From NCBI RefSeq assembly GCF_041296385.1, contig NC_091018.1, positions 2,859,501 to 2,923,500 on the forward strand: a DNA stretch of 64,000 nucleotides, read 5' to 3'. A program made the translations under genes and the position numbers. Below the pieces are notes generated by a model. The model ran no database searches. It had not been told where the DNA came from and worked only from the letters and a program-made list of their open reading frames with translations. Positions 1-12,200 of this stretch are shown here, in pieces (within the stretch, counting starts at the first letter, position 1; every line of letters starts with the position of its first letter). This DNA comes from Aphelocoma coerulescens (Eukaryota > Chordata > Aves > Passeriformes > Corvidae).

Positions 1-287
1 GCTCAAAACTGCTCCAACCACTTGGACTGCCTCGACATGTGGAAACATTTGCAAATGCCCACAGGCATCCAGAGAGCTCCTCCCCAGATCAGACTAAATC
101 TCAGGCAACAAAACAGCTCTTTTTTAATAGCAGCCACTCTCTAATCAATCCTAAACACCCCCACACCATCAGAGCTCCCTCCACAACCCATCTGGAAAAA
201 ATAAGAACTTTTTTTTTTTTATATTACATTTTATAAAAACGAAGTTTAGGTTATAATAAGAGATCTGGTAACTCCCAAGCTGAGAGG

Positions 288-318
288 TGAAGTTCACTAA
301 CTATGGAAGTGAACTTCA
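288..318. repeat. Perfect 11-bp inverted repeat
   Basis: TGAAGTTCACT (288-298) and AGTGAACTTCA (308-318) are perfect reverse complements around a 9-nt loop. Function unknown. Confidence 0.8.
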
Positions 319-341
319 ATACTTCAAAACTCAGGACCAGA

Positions 342-359
342 TTTTTTTTTTTTTTTTTT
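342..359. repeat. Poly-T tract (T18)
   Basis: Uninterrupted run of 18 T. No transposon is recognisable next to it. Confidence 0.95.
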
Positions 360-1658
360 AAATATGAAGAATACTTTTGTGCTTTTGTTCAGAAAACAAA
401 TGTTATTGTTTACACTTGAAAACCTCTGTGTAAGAATCCAATGCACCTGAAACAAGCAATGTTTGAAGCCTTAGCAAAGGCCTTTAAGAATATGTGAGCT
501 GTTGTGAGATGTATCTGAACTATCTGAAAACAACTGAGAGTCTGAGTGGATCATAGAAAACAACCTGGGAAATGTTTTAATAACACATTTTTAAAACTTT
601 ATAAAGCACAAAGTTTTCTATTCCTGGGACAATGACACAATGGAAGGCAATTAGAAGGCATAAACAAAACCAGTGACAGTTAATTAGAGGAAAAATAAAA
701 ATTCCATATATATACATACATGTATGAGTGGAGCATTACAAAGAGTCACACGGTGTTAAACTGTGCAGATTACATATCAGAAGTGCTAAAAACCATTATC
801 TACCACAAGCAGTAACTTGTGATTTTCCAATTTTCGCAATATTGAAGATCTTTATATTTTCTTAGAATCAGATGTGAGAGCTTTGATTTGTTTTACCTAG
901 AAACCCAGTCAACTAAATGCTCTTTTTTGCATATTTTAATAGCAAAGCTCAGAAAATTCTTGTTCTATTTTGAGTTCATTATCTGACATCATATTCAAAA
1001 ACCTTTAGGAAATTATGTTTGCTGTAAGAATCTATTTAATGAGCCATAAAAAACATAGCACTGTTCAGCACTATTTAAACTTAATTTGAGTACTTTTTCT
1101 GAGGTCTGTTTAGTAGCCATTTGCATGGTTTGACACCTGTAGAACAAGGCAGGCAGCCTGGCGATAAAAAAGGATTTCTGTACACTTTTAATTAGTGTTG
1201 GTGCACCCATTTAAAGCTTTCTAACACAAAAATAAATTATTTTGGTTAATATAGCTTGATATGCTCTAATTAATGTAATTTGCAATACTAATTTTGCTTG
1301 ACTACAGTTTTTAATAAGCTCGTGACATTTCTATAAATAAACAGACTGTTTGCAGGAATTTTGATGACTTTGTGTCAATCCACAAATAACAGCCAAACTG
1401 CCACCTACTTCTTGCAGTAACACTTGTTTAATGCTATGCTTTTGGTCACTGAAGAAGGACAATGTTCACTTAGGAAGAGTGTCTGGTTTGTACGGTGACA
1501 GGAGGTATCAATAATCACTAAATACGTAATATATGTATTGCTTTAGACCATGTATTATTGAACACAGTCACATTTTAGAGCTTATACTAGTCTATGCTAT
1601 AACAATTATATCCACATTTCAATCAGTAGTAAAGTTACTATATGCAGATAGTTGATTG

Positions 1659-1686
1659 GTTTTAATTAACAATTCTTAATTAAAAC
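1659..1686. repeat. Perfect 11-bp AT-rich inverted repeat
   Basis: GTTTTAATTAA (1659-1669) and TTAATTAAAAC (1676-1686) pair perfectly across a 6-nt loop. Each arm contains TTAATTAA-type sequence, the core bound by many homeodomain proteins. Confidence 0.8.
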
Positions 1687-2261
1687 TCTTCTCTCTCTAC
1701 CTACAAACAGCAACATCTTACTGGTACCAGCAGCCAAGCTGATGGGAAGCTCAAACCACACATTTCAAAGTGGGAAAGAATCAATCTTCAGGCTTTCAGT
1801 CCCTCTGGATTGCCCTGAGACAACTTTCAGGCTTTCAACACCCTGAGATACTTTTCCTATTTTCTTAAAAAAACTCTAAAAGAATAGGAAGGATGTTTCT
1901 AACAGAAATACGTTAGCATGAAATCCTAAATAAGCCTTTGTACTAAAACCCCCCAAAATTTAGTAATATCTTTTGACTTGTTTGTAAAATAGTGACCTCA
2001 GCAGAGATCCATGGCTGTTTGGAGAGGTCCCTCACTGTGATAAAGCAGAGTTTAAAGCAGCCCTGCAGGCTCCCTGTTCTTGTTTCTTCTCAAACTTCAC
2101 TTCTCTTTTCCTCACTTTTGGCTGCTCAACCAACATCAGCTCTGTTTTCACTCTTATTGTGAGTAACCAGTCAGGAAGAGATGAACTGCCCTGGAGGTGA
2201 GAGTAGCAGAGAGCTACTTTGGAGAACTAATCAAGGGAATTATTTATAATGGCTTTAAACA

Positions 2262-2504
2262 CAGAGAGCAGGTTTACAACTGATACTAGGGGGAAATTCT
2301 TCCTTGTGAGGGTGGGCAGGCCCTGGCACAGGGTGCCCAGAGAAGCTGTGGCTGCCCCTGGATCCCTGGAAGTGTCCAAGGCCAGGCTGGACGGGGCTTG
2401 GAGGAGCCTGGGATAGTGGAAAATGTCCCTGCCCATGGCAGGGGGCTGGAAATAAATGATCTGTAAGGTCCCTTTCAACCCAACCCATTCTGTGATTTGT
2501 TCTG
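2262..2504 (+). mobile_element. CR1 retroposon, 5'-truncated 3' end
   Basis: About 240 bases match the 3' end of avian CR1 non-LTR retroposons. Diagnostic stretches include GGCACAGGGTGCCCAGAGAA, TGGATCCCTGGAAGTGTCCA, CCCTGCCCATGGCAGGGGGC and the terminal AAGGTCCCTTTCAACCCAAC followed by ATTCTGTGATT. It lacks the reverse transcriptase region, as is normal for short CR1 copies. The small open frames here are shadows of the element. Confidence 0.92.
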
Positions 2505-5308
2505 AGGAAGAAGAGAGAGGACAGATATGCATTTTACAGGAAGCAGCACCCAAGTATTCCTAGGACTCTAAATATTCAGATAAAAGCATTCTGCAGTGTA
2601 TAAAGTAGATGCTGAAAACCCTCTATGGTTGTTATTCCCTGATTTCTTGCTCTTTCAGACAAGCATGATTTTCAGCTGTTATGTTTATAGAATGTGGGTT
2701 TTTTTTCTCATTCTCCATATGTAGATTTATTTGGGAAAGAGTCTAGTGTTGACACAAAGCAACATTCTTGCATGTTTCATAAACTCCAGGATAAAAAGCA
2801 ATTATCATTTATTTTTCAGCTTTTCTCATTAGTCAGTGTTGAGTGCAACCACACACATGCAGAATCTCAGAAGTACAAAGATCTGTGTACTGTCAGTTTT
2901 CACCCCATCTCATTAGTGCACACTGGGATTTGTTTCTGTATATGTTGATTATGAAGAAAGGGTTTATTTGTATTTTGTGTTCATTCAGTTTTTCAGATCT
3001 ATACCAGGACTACGACAGAACACCCCAAAAGCACCGTTCAGAAGACAAACACAATTTGTACTTGTCTTTATGGTGATGTAAAAACACTCCAAGGTGGACA
3101 AAAGCTAAAATGCCTTCTGGCAAAATCAACAACCTTCAAACTTAACAAAATGTGCCTGTGTGTTTGATCAGTTTCTAGGAAGGAAGAGTGATCAAAAATA
3201 AACAGAGAAAAAAGATTCCCCCCACCTCTGAGTATTGTGAAAGACTTCTGAAGATTAACTACATGATGTGCTTCCAATGGATCACTTTCAGTAAATTCAG
3301 ATCTCAGTGTAGGAATCTATTTTTAGAGCCTGGGAACATTTGATCACAGGGGGTTTTCCTCTCCAGCACAAATAATGGAAGATATGATGAGAAGAATGAA
3401 GTTGAAAACAGGACAAGCAAAAAACATCAAGCAAACTAAACCCCAAACTTTCCTTTATCAGATGTTGCCCTGTAAAAAGTGTAAAAGCTCCCTCACAAAG
3501 CGAGTCACTGCTGGATAAATCACTGTAAGAGCAGTAGGGCTGGATTACAGATCGCAAAACTCAAGCCTCACTATTTTGAAGTGTTCAATCCATCCTGTTT
3601 TAAGAAGTTTTAATCATTTTCTTGTTTAGTCTTACTGACAAGGATGGATGTGAGGACACTCCCATGTACGGATAGCCCATGGACCTCAGCCTCCACTTTT
3701 TCTCTGAAATACAGAAGTTGTTTAAATTAATGGGTTGTCACCGGTGGTCACCTTTCTGGTCCCAAAAGAATGAAGAGCTGGAAAAAAATAGAAAATCCAT
3801 TTGAGCATCCATCCATGAAGGGAGAGGTTAATACTGGTCTGTTCAAGGTAAATAAGTTATGGATATCAAACCACAGATTAATAAAAATTTGAGGTGATTT
3901 CCTCAGAACAATTACTGTTTTTCATTATCCTCCATTTGTCAACTTCAACTATATTTAGCAGTGAAACCAGGACCACTGTCTGCAATTCTTGCAAAGCTGG
4001 AGATGTGTCAATTCCATGCAGGAAAATTTCAGCTTAGCAGCCACAATAGAAACTTTCTAAATATATTAAAAAAATAAGATTAATAATCAGATACTTGGAT
4101 TTTATTTTCATTTTCTTAGTTCGCCTTGTGAACTAAGCACACAAAACGTTTGGATAGCAAAAACGTTTTCATCTCAGAAACGGGCAAGGATGAAACTTCA
4201 CAAAGACTTCCTCTCCATGCCTGAGGAAAAATAACACTGACAGATATTGGTACTATGAGTACAACTGCTGCCCTGCTGTTCTAATCTGATTGCAACAGGA
4301 CTGCTGCACAGAATCCATGGAAAAGAGCTGCTGCACTTTGCTGACTGTGAGATGCTTTTTGTTCTGGGTGGTTTTGCTGTAGGTTTTCTGATCCTCTCTG
4401 TCAAAGCTGGAGTGTCAGTGAGAACCAAGCCAGCAGATACACAAGTGACAAATAAACCACAGGTGATTTGTCCCTGTTTCTGCCTGGACAGCGAGTAGGA
4501 GATACCCTGACTACAGAACCAGGCTACACTGAACCAAACCCCTCCAAAAGTTAGAGAAACTCTCCTCAAGAGTGCCACCATCTATCTGCTGCTGTGCCTA
4601 TACAAGCCAAGGACTGCAGAAAAGATGACTTGTGTAACTCACTCACTAAATTCTCTTAAACTGGCATTAAATCCCCTTCACAGATGATGGAGCTCTTTGC
4701 AATCCTGACTCACACATATCACAGTAAGGACATTGGTCTGACGTTGGAGATACCAGGGTCCTTAATTGTTCTATTGACATCCTGATTTCATCCTGAGATG
4801 TGAACACTTCAGAGCAAGAACAAATCCAGCTATTTCGCACCTCAAGTCAGATATTTGAACAACATGTCAAATGACATCCAAACACCCACCCCAGACTCAT
4901 CCTGGTGTCAGGTAATATCAATCTAAATATTAAAGATACCTTGACTCCTCGACTGCAGACTGTAGCTGTAATTTTCTGGCAGTTAAGCATGAAACACCTT
5001 CTAAAGCACTGGCAGATATTTCAATACTGTGTGTAAGCCTGGCTCCACTCATCAAAAAATATGCAAGGAACTTCAAAAAAACCCAGAGACAGCATAATCA
5101 AAGGTAAGGAAGGCTTTTTGTAGCAGGGACAGTGAACAAACAACCCTTCTCCTGTCAGAAGAGTTGGCTTTGGGTGTATGACATGACACCTTTACACTGA
5201 GTGGAACAGAGAAGGCAAAGATTGAATGTTCACTGTATTTTCCTTGTGCTGGAATAGGAGTAGAAGAACTTATGAGAGGCCTCAGGAAAAACTACCAAGA
5301 AAGAAGTG
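2505..5308. other. Non-coding stretch, nothing recognised
   Basis: No exon, RNA gene or repeat family is recognised. An open frame of 127 codons on the minus strand at 4198-4581 has no domain, no low-complexity constraint and no flanking splice signal that I trust. Confidence 0.6.
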
Positions 5309-5409
5309 AAAATAAATAATAATAAAAACAAACAAATCACCAAAAAAAACAAACATAAAAAAAAAAAAACAAAAACAAAAACAAAACAAAAAAAAAACCA
5401 AAACAAATT
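5309..5409. repeat. A-rich low-complexity tract, (AAAAC)n-like
   Basis: About 100 bases made almost only of A with scattered C, including AAAAAC units. It is a simple or low-complexity repeat, perhaps grown from an old poly-A tail. Confidence 0.9.
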
Positions 5410-5662
5410 ACTTTTTCAGACACCCTGAAGTTAAACTGAGGAATTAATTGGTGCAGAATGCTGTGAAGGCTGAGGGTTCACAAGAAGCTGGACTAATTTG
5501 TCAAAGTAAAATATATTAACTGTATCTATAAGAATCAAAGGTACAACAAAGACACAGACTGTCATAAAAGATTAGAATAATATCTTCTACCTTTCCCACT
5601 TATTTAGTCTTCTCTAGAATGCTGGTCTAGAAAAAACAGGAGAAAAGCCAAACAAGTTCAGG

Positions 5663-5683
5663 CTAGAAGTTCTTAACTTCTAG
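5663..5683. repeat. Short palindrome, 9-bp arms
   Basis: CTAGAAGTT, a 3-nt loop and AACTTCTAG. Compact hairpin of unknown role. Confidence 0.75.
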
Positions 5684-5787
5684 TCTGCAGTGCCTGGAAT
5701 ACATCAGCTATAGCTGATTTACAGTTTCCTTTTCCCACTATTAATGAGTCTAGTTTTCAGACCCAAACAGTTGGTGACAAATATGTG

Positions 5788-5812
5788 TTGGGGGTGTGTG
5801 GGGTGGGGGGTG
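5788..5812. other. G-run cluster, possible G-quadruplex
   Basis: Runs of five, four and six G separated by TGTGT and T. The six-G run could supply two tracts, so a four-tract G-quadruplex is possible on the plus strand. Confidence 0.5.
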
Positions 5813-6765
5813 AGAAATACCGAGTTATTCAAAGAACCACGACTTTTTCCATGGCATAACTAATGGTGGCAAACAAAATCACTGAATAGGCAGCTCATTA
5901 CCAAGGTTCTGTTTTTCTGGCCTGATAATTGTGTATCATGCTACAGCAGATTTTTTTTTTTTTTTTAGTATGTTATTATACAGTAAGATAATCAAGAATT
6001 TCCTTCTCTTTATCCACTGCTTATCATTCTACAGGGAATGGGAGTTCTTTGTCCTCTGCCTACAACAATTCCTCATTTAGCTACACTCTAAAGAAAATGA
6101 AGTGTCATTACATGTTTTCTATCTGCAAGAAAGTTTATAGGTGCTAAATTTACATTATCATATAGTTCAAAATGCTGTTTTGGGAGCAAGGACAACATTT
6201 TATTCTTCACTCAAGGTTGTTTCCCTGATTTAAAGAACTGAGTAAATGACGTATTCTTTTATTCAGACACAGGTAAAACAACCATGCCACAGGGAATCAG
6301 TTTTGGAAAACAAATGGTTGATGGAGGCAGTTCTTTTCATGAAAGAGCATCTTCAGATATCAAACATTATTCCAGGGACAATCACATATTGAAAATATCT
6401 ACTATTCCCAAAGCCTGGCACGACAAGTCTTGGCATACAGGTGAAGAACAAAGCGATTCCGTGTGAGACCAGCAGCACACGGAGCTGCCAGGGACAAGGA
6501 GCTTGGGATGGGTAAAAGCAGACAAGAGGCATGGATTGTAGCACACCATAAAAATGCACTTGGGGGTTGTCTTCCCTACCTACCCATCTTCCCCTGCAGC
6601 TTTTAATAGAGGTGTGTCAGTCCTCCCAAGCTAGAACTGCACTAAAGTTGAAATCCAAGAGAAGTTTAGAGAAAATCTACCAAAAACTTGTGTGCATTCC
6701 CCAGTGCAGCATTTGCTCATGTGGTGGATACCTTGTGGCAAAAAAAACGATTTCTCTTTTCTTTG

Positions 6766-6790
6766 TTTTTTTTTTTTTGTTTTTTTTTTT
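6766..6790. repeat. Poly-T tract
   Basis: Twenty-five bases, all T apart from one G at 6779. Confidence 0.9.
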
Positions 6791-9229
6791 AACTTTTCTT
6801 TTGCTCTTTCCCCTCCTCAGTAAAACAAACAAACCATTGGAAGGGAATGAATGAAGAACCAAATGGCAAAGCAGATTGGATTGTTATTGCCAAATGGTGT
6901 TCCAAACACAAACTAATTAGGAGATAAAATGGACCAACATACAAAGCAAGCAATTAAAGGCTGTGGATCATAGAGTGGGAGAGACAACAGTTCTGCAGGG
7001 CTGTAGTGAGAGACACTTGGCATTTAGCTCTCTAGGAACGTATTCATCTCCAGTGAGGAATAAAATGAACAGACTAGGGGGTGGCATCTTCAAACTGAAG
7101 CACCCACGTCTGGATTCCAATTTTATAATGAGTCAAAAGCCCTCTAATGTATTGATACCAACTCTTGGGAAAGAGTTAACCTCTGTCCTACAGATTATTG
7201 TGCTGATCTTTGACACTCAGCACTTAACCATTTACCACAAAATTTGTGTTTCAGCCTTGAATATCTCCTACATAACTCAAAATCTATATTTTATATTAGA
7301 AAAAAATAACAAATGATTTATAGAATGGATTTAACACTAGGTGTTAAGACAAAGCAGTGTAATGTGTACATTTTAGCAGGAAGGACCCAAAACATGAATT
7401 TATCAGCCATTTACTGTTTTTCCATCTTCCTCAAAATTCAGAACAAGTCACACCTCAGACAGAATTATTCCCACACAGGAACAAACTCAGAAGCAGGCTC
7501 ACAAAAGAAAGGCACTGAAAGACACGAGAGACCACAAGATACCAATGCTATTTCATCTTCAGAGTTCTCTCAAGATACTTTTTGAATATTACTCCCAAAA
7601 TGGTGCCTATTGGATTTTAAAAGGATAATACCTAACCAAATAATCAATTAAATTTGCAGTTAATAATTTTTAACACCATTAATCCAGCCCTAGCTGTTGA
7701 AATAAGTCTCCTCCAGAGTGGCACTCTTAGAAAAAGCAAATCTCACAGTGGCATGATCACATGCATTCGTAATTCAGGTTATGTTAAAAGTGACAGTGAT
7801 GATTCAGGGAAACTCCCAACACTCCTGAAAAATTTTATTTCCCTCGAGTGTCAGTCCTCATCCTGCATTCTCAGGGACAAATTACCACCACCGTATTCCC
7901 ATCACTCTATCCATTAATGCAGACACTGGAGCACAGCCTGTCAGCACACAAATCACACCAGCTCTCTGCAGGCACTGGCAATGTGACAAACTGGTTTTTA
8001 CTGGGCTTCTGCGTTTATATCTTGATTAACGCATGTGCTGATGTTAACTTTTACATAACAATACCAAACATGAGCATTTGGGCACGTGCAAGCTCTCCAC
8101 AACCCAGCAAGTAACCCACTGCTTCAACCTGTGCTGCTTGGCTTGTCCAAATAGCCAGTGCTGGGGGTAACCCAGCCTGACTCACTGGGACTCAGACAGA
8201 CTGCATATGTGCCCACATGCTGTTCTTCCAAAGATCTTTCAAACTCTCTCTTCAGAGCTCATGTGAATATTCTATGTGATTCTCTCAATAAATATTATTT
8301 AAAAGCTCTGCTAACTTTGCAAAGCACTTAATTGCTGTTATACCCTGCTAAATGCTTAGCCCCAGTGAATAAGACTGATAATTATTTAAGTGATTTAAGT
8401 GATTAACATGGTAAAGTTAACTTTGAAGACATTTCCTAATAAAACTAAGTACCCTCATGACAGTTTTTTCAGTATTCCCCATTTCATTTCAGTGACTTAT
8501 ATTTAATATACTTCACCAGGATTCTACATAAAATGTCATTTAAGAAAGACACAGAATTTCTTACATTATAGAGACCCTTTCTGATACACTAAATAAATAT
8601 ATATATATATGTACTTGACAATTCTATCCTTTTATTCAACACCCATAAACCCTGATAAGTAACTATGTCGTGCCTGGATGGACTGGCAGTCCCATGATTC
8701 CCATGGATTGCTGTAGTAGGTGCATTGCACAATTATAAAACAATCTTCAATATTTCCATTGCTGCTTCAGGGGAAAATGCAAACTGTGCAGAGACTCTCA
8801 GCAAGGAAGCGCCTTTGAACAGTACAAGAACAGTGACTACCCCACAGCAGGGCTCTGATGGAACTCTTGCAGAGAAGACTCCTTTGTCTCTGATAAATTG
8901 TGAGTGGCACCTCGTTCACATTTTACTGACAGGGTCAGGGGTCCCTTCGCTGGGAGGGAGCAGAGCTCACACTCCCTCAGCTATCACAGGTGACAAAGTT
9001 CCTTTCACTGATCCAGGGGATGGGGCATGAGCTGAAAAGTTGAAAGATTGATCTAGAATAATGACAGTTTCTGTGGGGATTCTTTTTCCTCAAGGCTGGT
9101 CTCTTGGATCACTGTTATAACATTCATTTATTCTCTGACTCCCCCTGACATCCTTTAATGACCTTTCCTGTGTTTCTGTGTAACACAAATAAGAAAAAAT
9201 CCCCAAATATTTAAAAACAGACTTAGAGG

Positions 9230-9248
9230 AAAAAAAAAAAAAAAAAAA
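9230..9248. repeat. Poly-A tract (A19)
   Basis: Uninterrupted run of 19 A. Confidence 0.95.
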
Positions 9249-12200
9249 GACGTAGCAGTAGATGACTGAACACTGAAAGTGCACAAGTATTTTTATCCTA
9301 ACTGAAAATAAAAGATCACCTGCATAATATTATTTTATTGAAGAAGTCAGCTGATAACGTGCTGCAGCAGGAGTATCTGAAACAGGAGGCTCAGCAGCAG
9401 CTGAAAGGGACACCTTAGGGTTTTGCACACTCACACTTCAAAGCATTGTGAGGGTTCATGTGTCTGCCTGCCCTAAGTGTATGAATAACTCTGCCAAGCA
9501 CGCTGGCCCAAGGAAAACCTACCTCAGTCACAACTATCACAGCAAAGGAACCTTACAAACTGGTGAAGTTGTGGAGCTTTTTAAGGTTTCCAAATGCAGG
9601 CCACAAACTAGTCAAACTTCTAGTTTAAACCTGATGCAAACTCACTCTTCCCTGCCCCCCCACCCCCCTGAACAAATTAAGATTTCTCTGCAAAAGTGTG
9701 CTTACTTTCAGGTTTCATTCAAAAAGGATGTCAGATGAGCAAAGATATCTTTCCATCGTTTAGAAATGAAATGAAATCTTCAAGGTTAAAGTAAAAGCTC
9801 TCTTAGCAAGCAAAAATCCAAGTGAGCTATTCATGGAAGTTGTATAAATGTTCCACACAAAAGGAAAAACAAGACTTACAGGAAAGTGCAATGAAAGAAA
9901 CCATTCATCAAAGTTCTTGAGTTTTGTGATCCAAGGAAATTTAATTTTCTTTTGATTAAGTAGTGGGATTTTCATGAAAGGTAAAAAATTAAGTAAGAAA
10001 GGCTAAGAATAAGCTAGCATAGCTAACCTGAGAATTTGTAAGAGAAGTAGTCAAATTATAAAAAGAACTAAAAATAATAATTATTAAAAAAAAAAAGTCA
10101 GCATTCACCACAGCCACCAATATCCACTAATAAAAAAGTGACTTAAAAGAAATGGTAAAGCAGCTTCCTGTCAGACTGTCTCACAGAAAAAAATACTTCT
10201 TTAACTTAGAGCTCAGTTCTTTTGATTCTTTGTCTAGCAAAGGCTTTGCATGCATTATTTTCAGCATGTACATGTCATTGCACAGCCCAATAGCAGATCT
10301 CACATGGAATCTCTTCTGTTATCATCTCCTACCAATCCTTTGTTTTTCATTTGGAAGGGGAAAAATTTGTACAAATTTTTGTACATCGAAATTGTACATC
10401 AGGCCTTAGGTACCCGTGGTTATATCCAGGAATCCAAGCAGTGTCCCTCAGCTTTAAAGGACAGATAAAAAGCCTTTCACTTCCCAGTTTGCAGACCAAA
10501 TAGAAATGCAATTGTTGAAGGCTGTGTTCCTGTTGGAGCTGCTCTTTGTCAGGAAAATGATGTGAAAAATCAAATGACCCAGTCTGGGCAGAGCTTCCAC
10601 ACTGGTGAACCCCCAGTTTTTGCAGTATCTTCAGTCTCCTGCTGTGATGAATTTTTGTCCTTGTGAAAGTTCAAATGAACAGAAGAAAGAACATGAGAAC
10701 TACCAAGAGTTTGACAGAATTATCATTCCTGACAGAAATGAATGAGTTTTTCAGAACTATGAACCAATGCTGGCTTTCAGCTGCATCCTCAAGACCTGAA
10801 ACCAGACTGAAAGTCTGGAAATTTTACTCTAATTTCCACTAAGTCATAAAGCTCTTCCTTCATATTACCTTTTGGGACTTTAAAAGATTTACTCCTCAAG
10901 GATTATAAAAAGAAATTGAAATTAATCACAATTTGTAAAATAAAACATCCTATATGAGTTTCCTTTGCCATCCACCTAGGGTTTTTTGCTCAACCAACCT
11001 GCCAATGATTAATTTTCTTTGGGGGAGTGTAACTTGAGAATGATTACTCCAGCAGCAGAGCAGGAATACAGACAGTGCACACTGCAGCCATCAGTCAGAG
11101 CAGTGACAGAGAGTGCACATGCACTGGGAAGAGCAGAAGTGGTTTTCATTTCATTCTTTCATTCGAATAATCTCAATACACATATTAGCAAGGGTGATAC
11201 AAAGGCTTGGCAAAAGACAAGTGTAGGTTTTGGTATATTAAAAAGCAGACAGTTTTGCCACTGCTGCCACACTCATTTCTTAACTGATTTTTTTACAATT
11301 TCTAAATACTTATCCTCAAACCAGTGCTCTGAATGTATTTCCACAGAGATAATTCTTTCCTATGGATGCCCTCCTACAGAAAAAGCACAGTCAGAGATGT
11401 AAGTTCAGGTCCTCTCTGGACTTATTTCTAGGCAGAGGATAGGGATGGGTTTGAAAGCGAATGAACTTGCAATGAAAAAATATGAAGTACCCACGTGCAA
11501 ATGTGCCAAGGAAAGTGGCCCAGTGCTTCAGGCACGTGCTGTGCAGGCAGCACAGAGCTGGGCAATCACAGTCACTGCAGGAGCCACGCACCCAAAGCAG
11601 CAGTGTCAGTTCCAAGAGCACTGACAAAATGCATCAGCAATCAAGGTAATTGCAGAGTGATACACAAACTCCTCCAGAATGCTGTGAATTATGCAGGCAC
11701 TAATCTAAACTGTCTACTTCTAACATGAGGAAAACAAAAAACCAAAGGAACATCCGCACAGAAAACAGCAGCCAGAGCTTTGTGCCCTCACCCATTAAAT
11801 CAGATTAGTAGGACATCAATACTAAATTAAGATAAACGATGAAACAGCAACAGATTATTAGAGGTACTTTTAAAACCTTTCTAAAATGCATATTAACATG
11901 AACAGTTATTCACTAAAGTGACTGAAGCACAGAAAACAGTGCCCAGCACAAGCAGACCTCCCTCACTCTGCTGCTCCTCATCAGGGAAATTGCTAAATTA
12001 CCATCCTGCAAAGCAGGAAACGGCCCCAGTGCCAGCCAGGGATGGCAAATTCTGTACCCTGGTGACTTAGAGCTCCCTCTGGTACACAGCAACTTCAAGG
12101 AGAAAAGTAGAAATTTGTTTCCACAGCTACGTCTGTAATCGTGCAAAATTGAGAGGGTTCCAGTACAAACTCAAGTTTCTGAGATCAAATGTATTCAGCA

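Larger units (their letters stand above)
1..2261. other. AT-rich non-coding stretch
   Basis: No gene is supported. The open frames are short and show no recognisable domain. Apart from the two hairpins and the poly-T tract listed separately, nothing stands out. It lies 3' of the protocadherin main exon, so it may be a downstream intron or flank. Confidence 0.6.

Noticed and set aside
2227..2553. Minus-strand open frames of 77-108 codons
   Set aside because: They lie in the CR1 3' end and are antisense to it; the CR1 3' end itself is non-coding.
8265..8290. CR1-like tail ATTCTATGTGATTCT
   Set aside because: No CR1 body precedes it and the match is short.
11019..11402. 127-codon plus-strand frame
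   Set aside because: No domain, signal peptide or splice context; composition resembles translated non-coding DNA.
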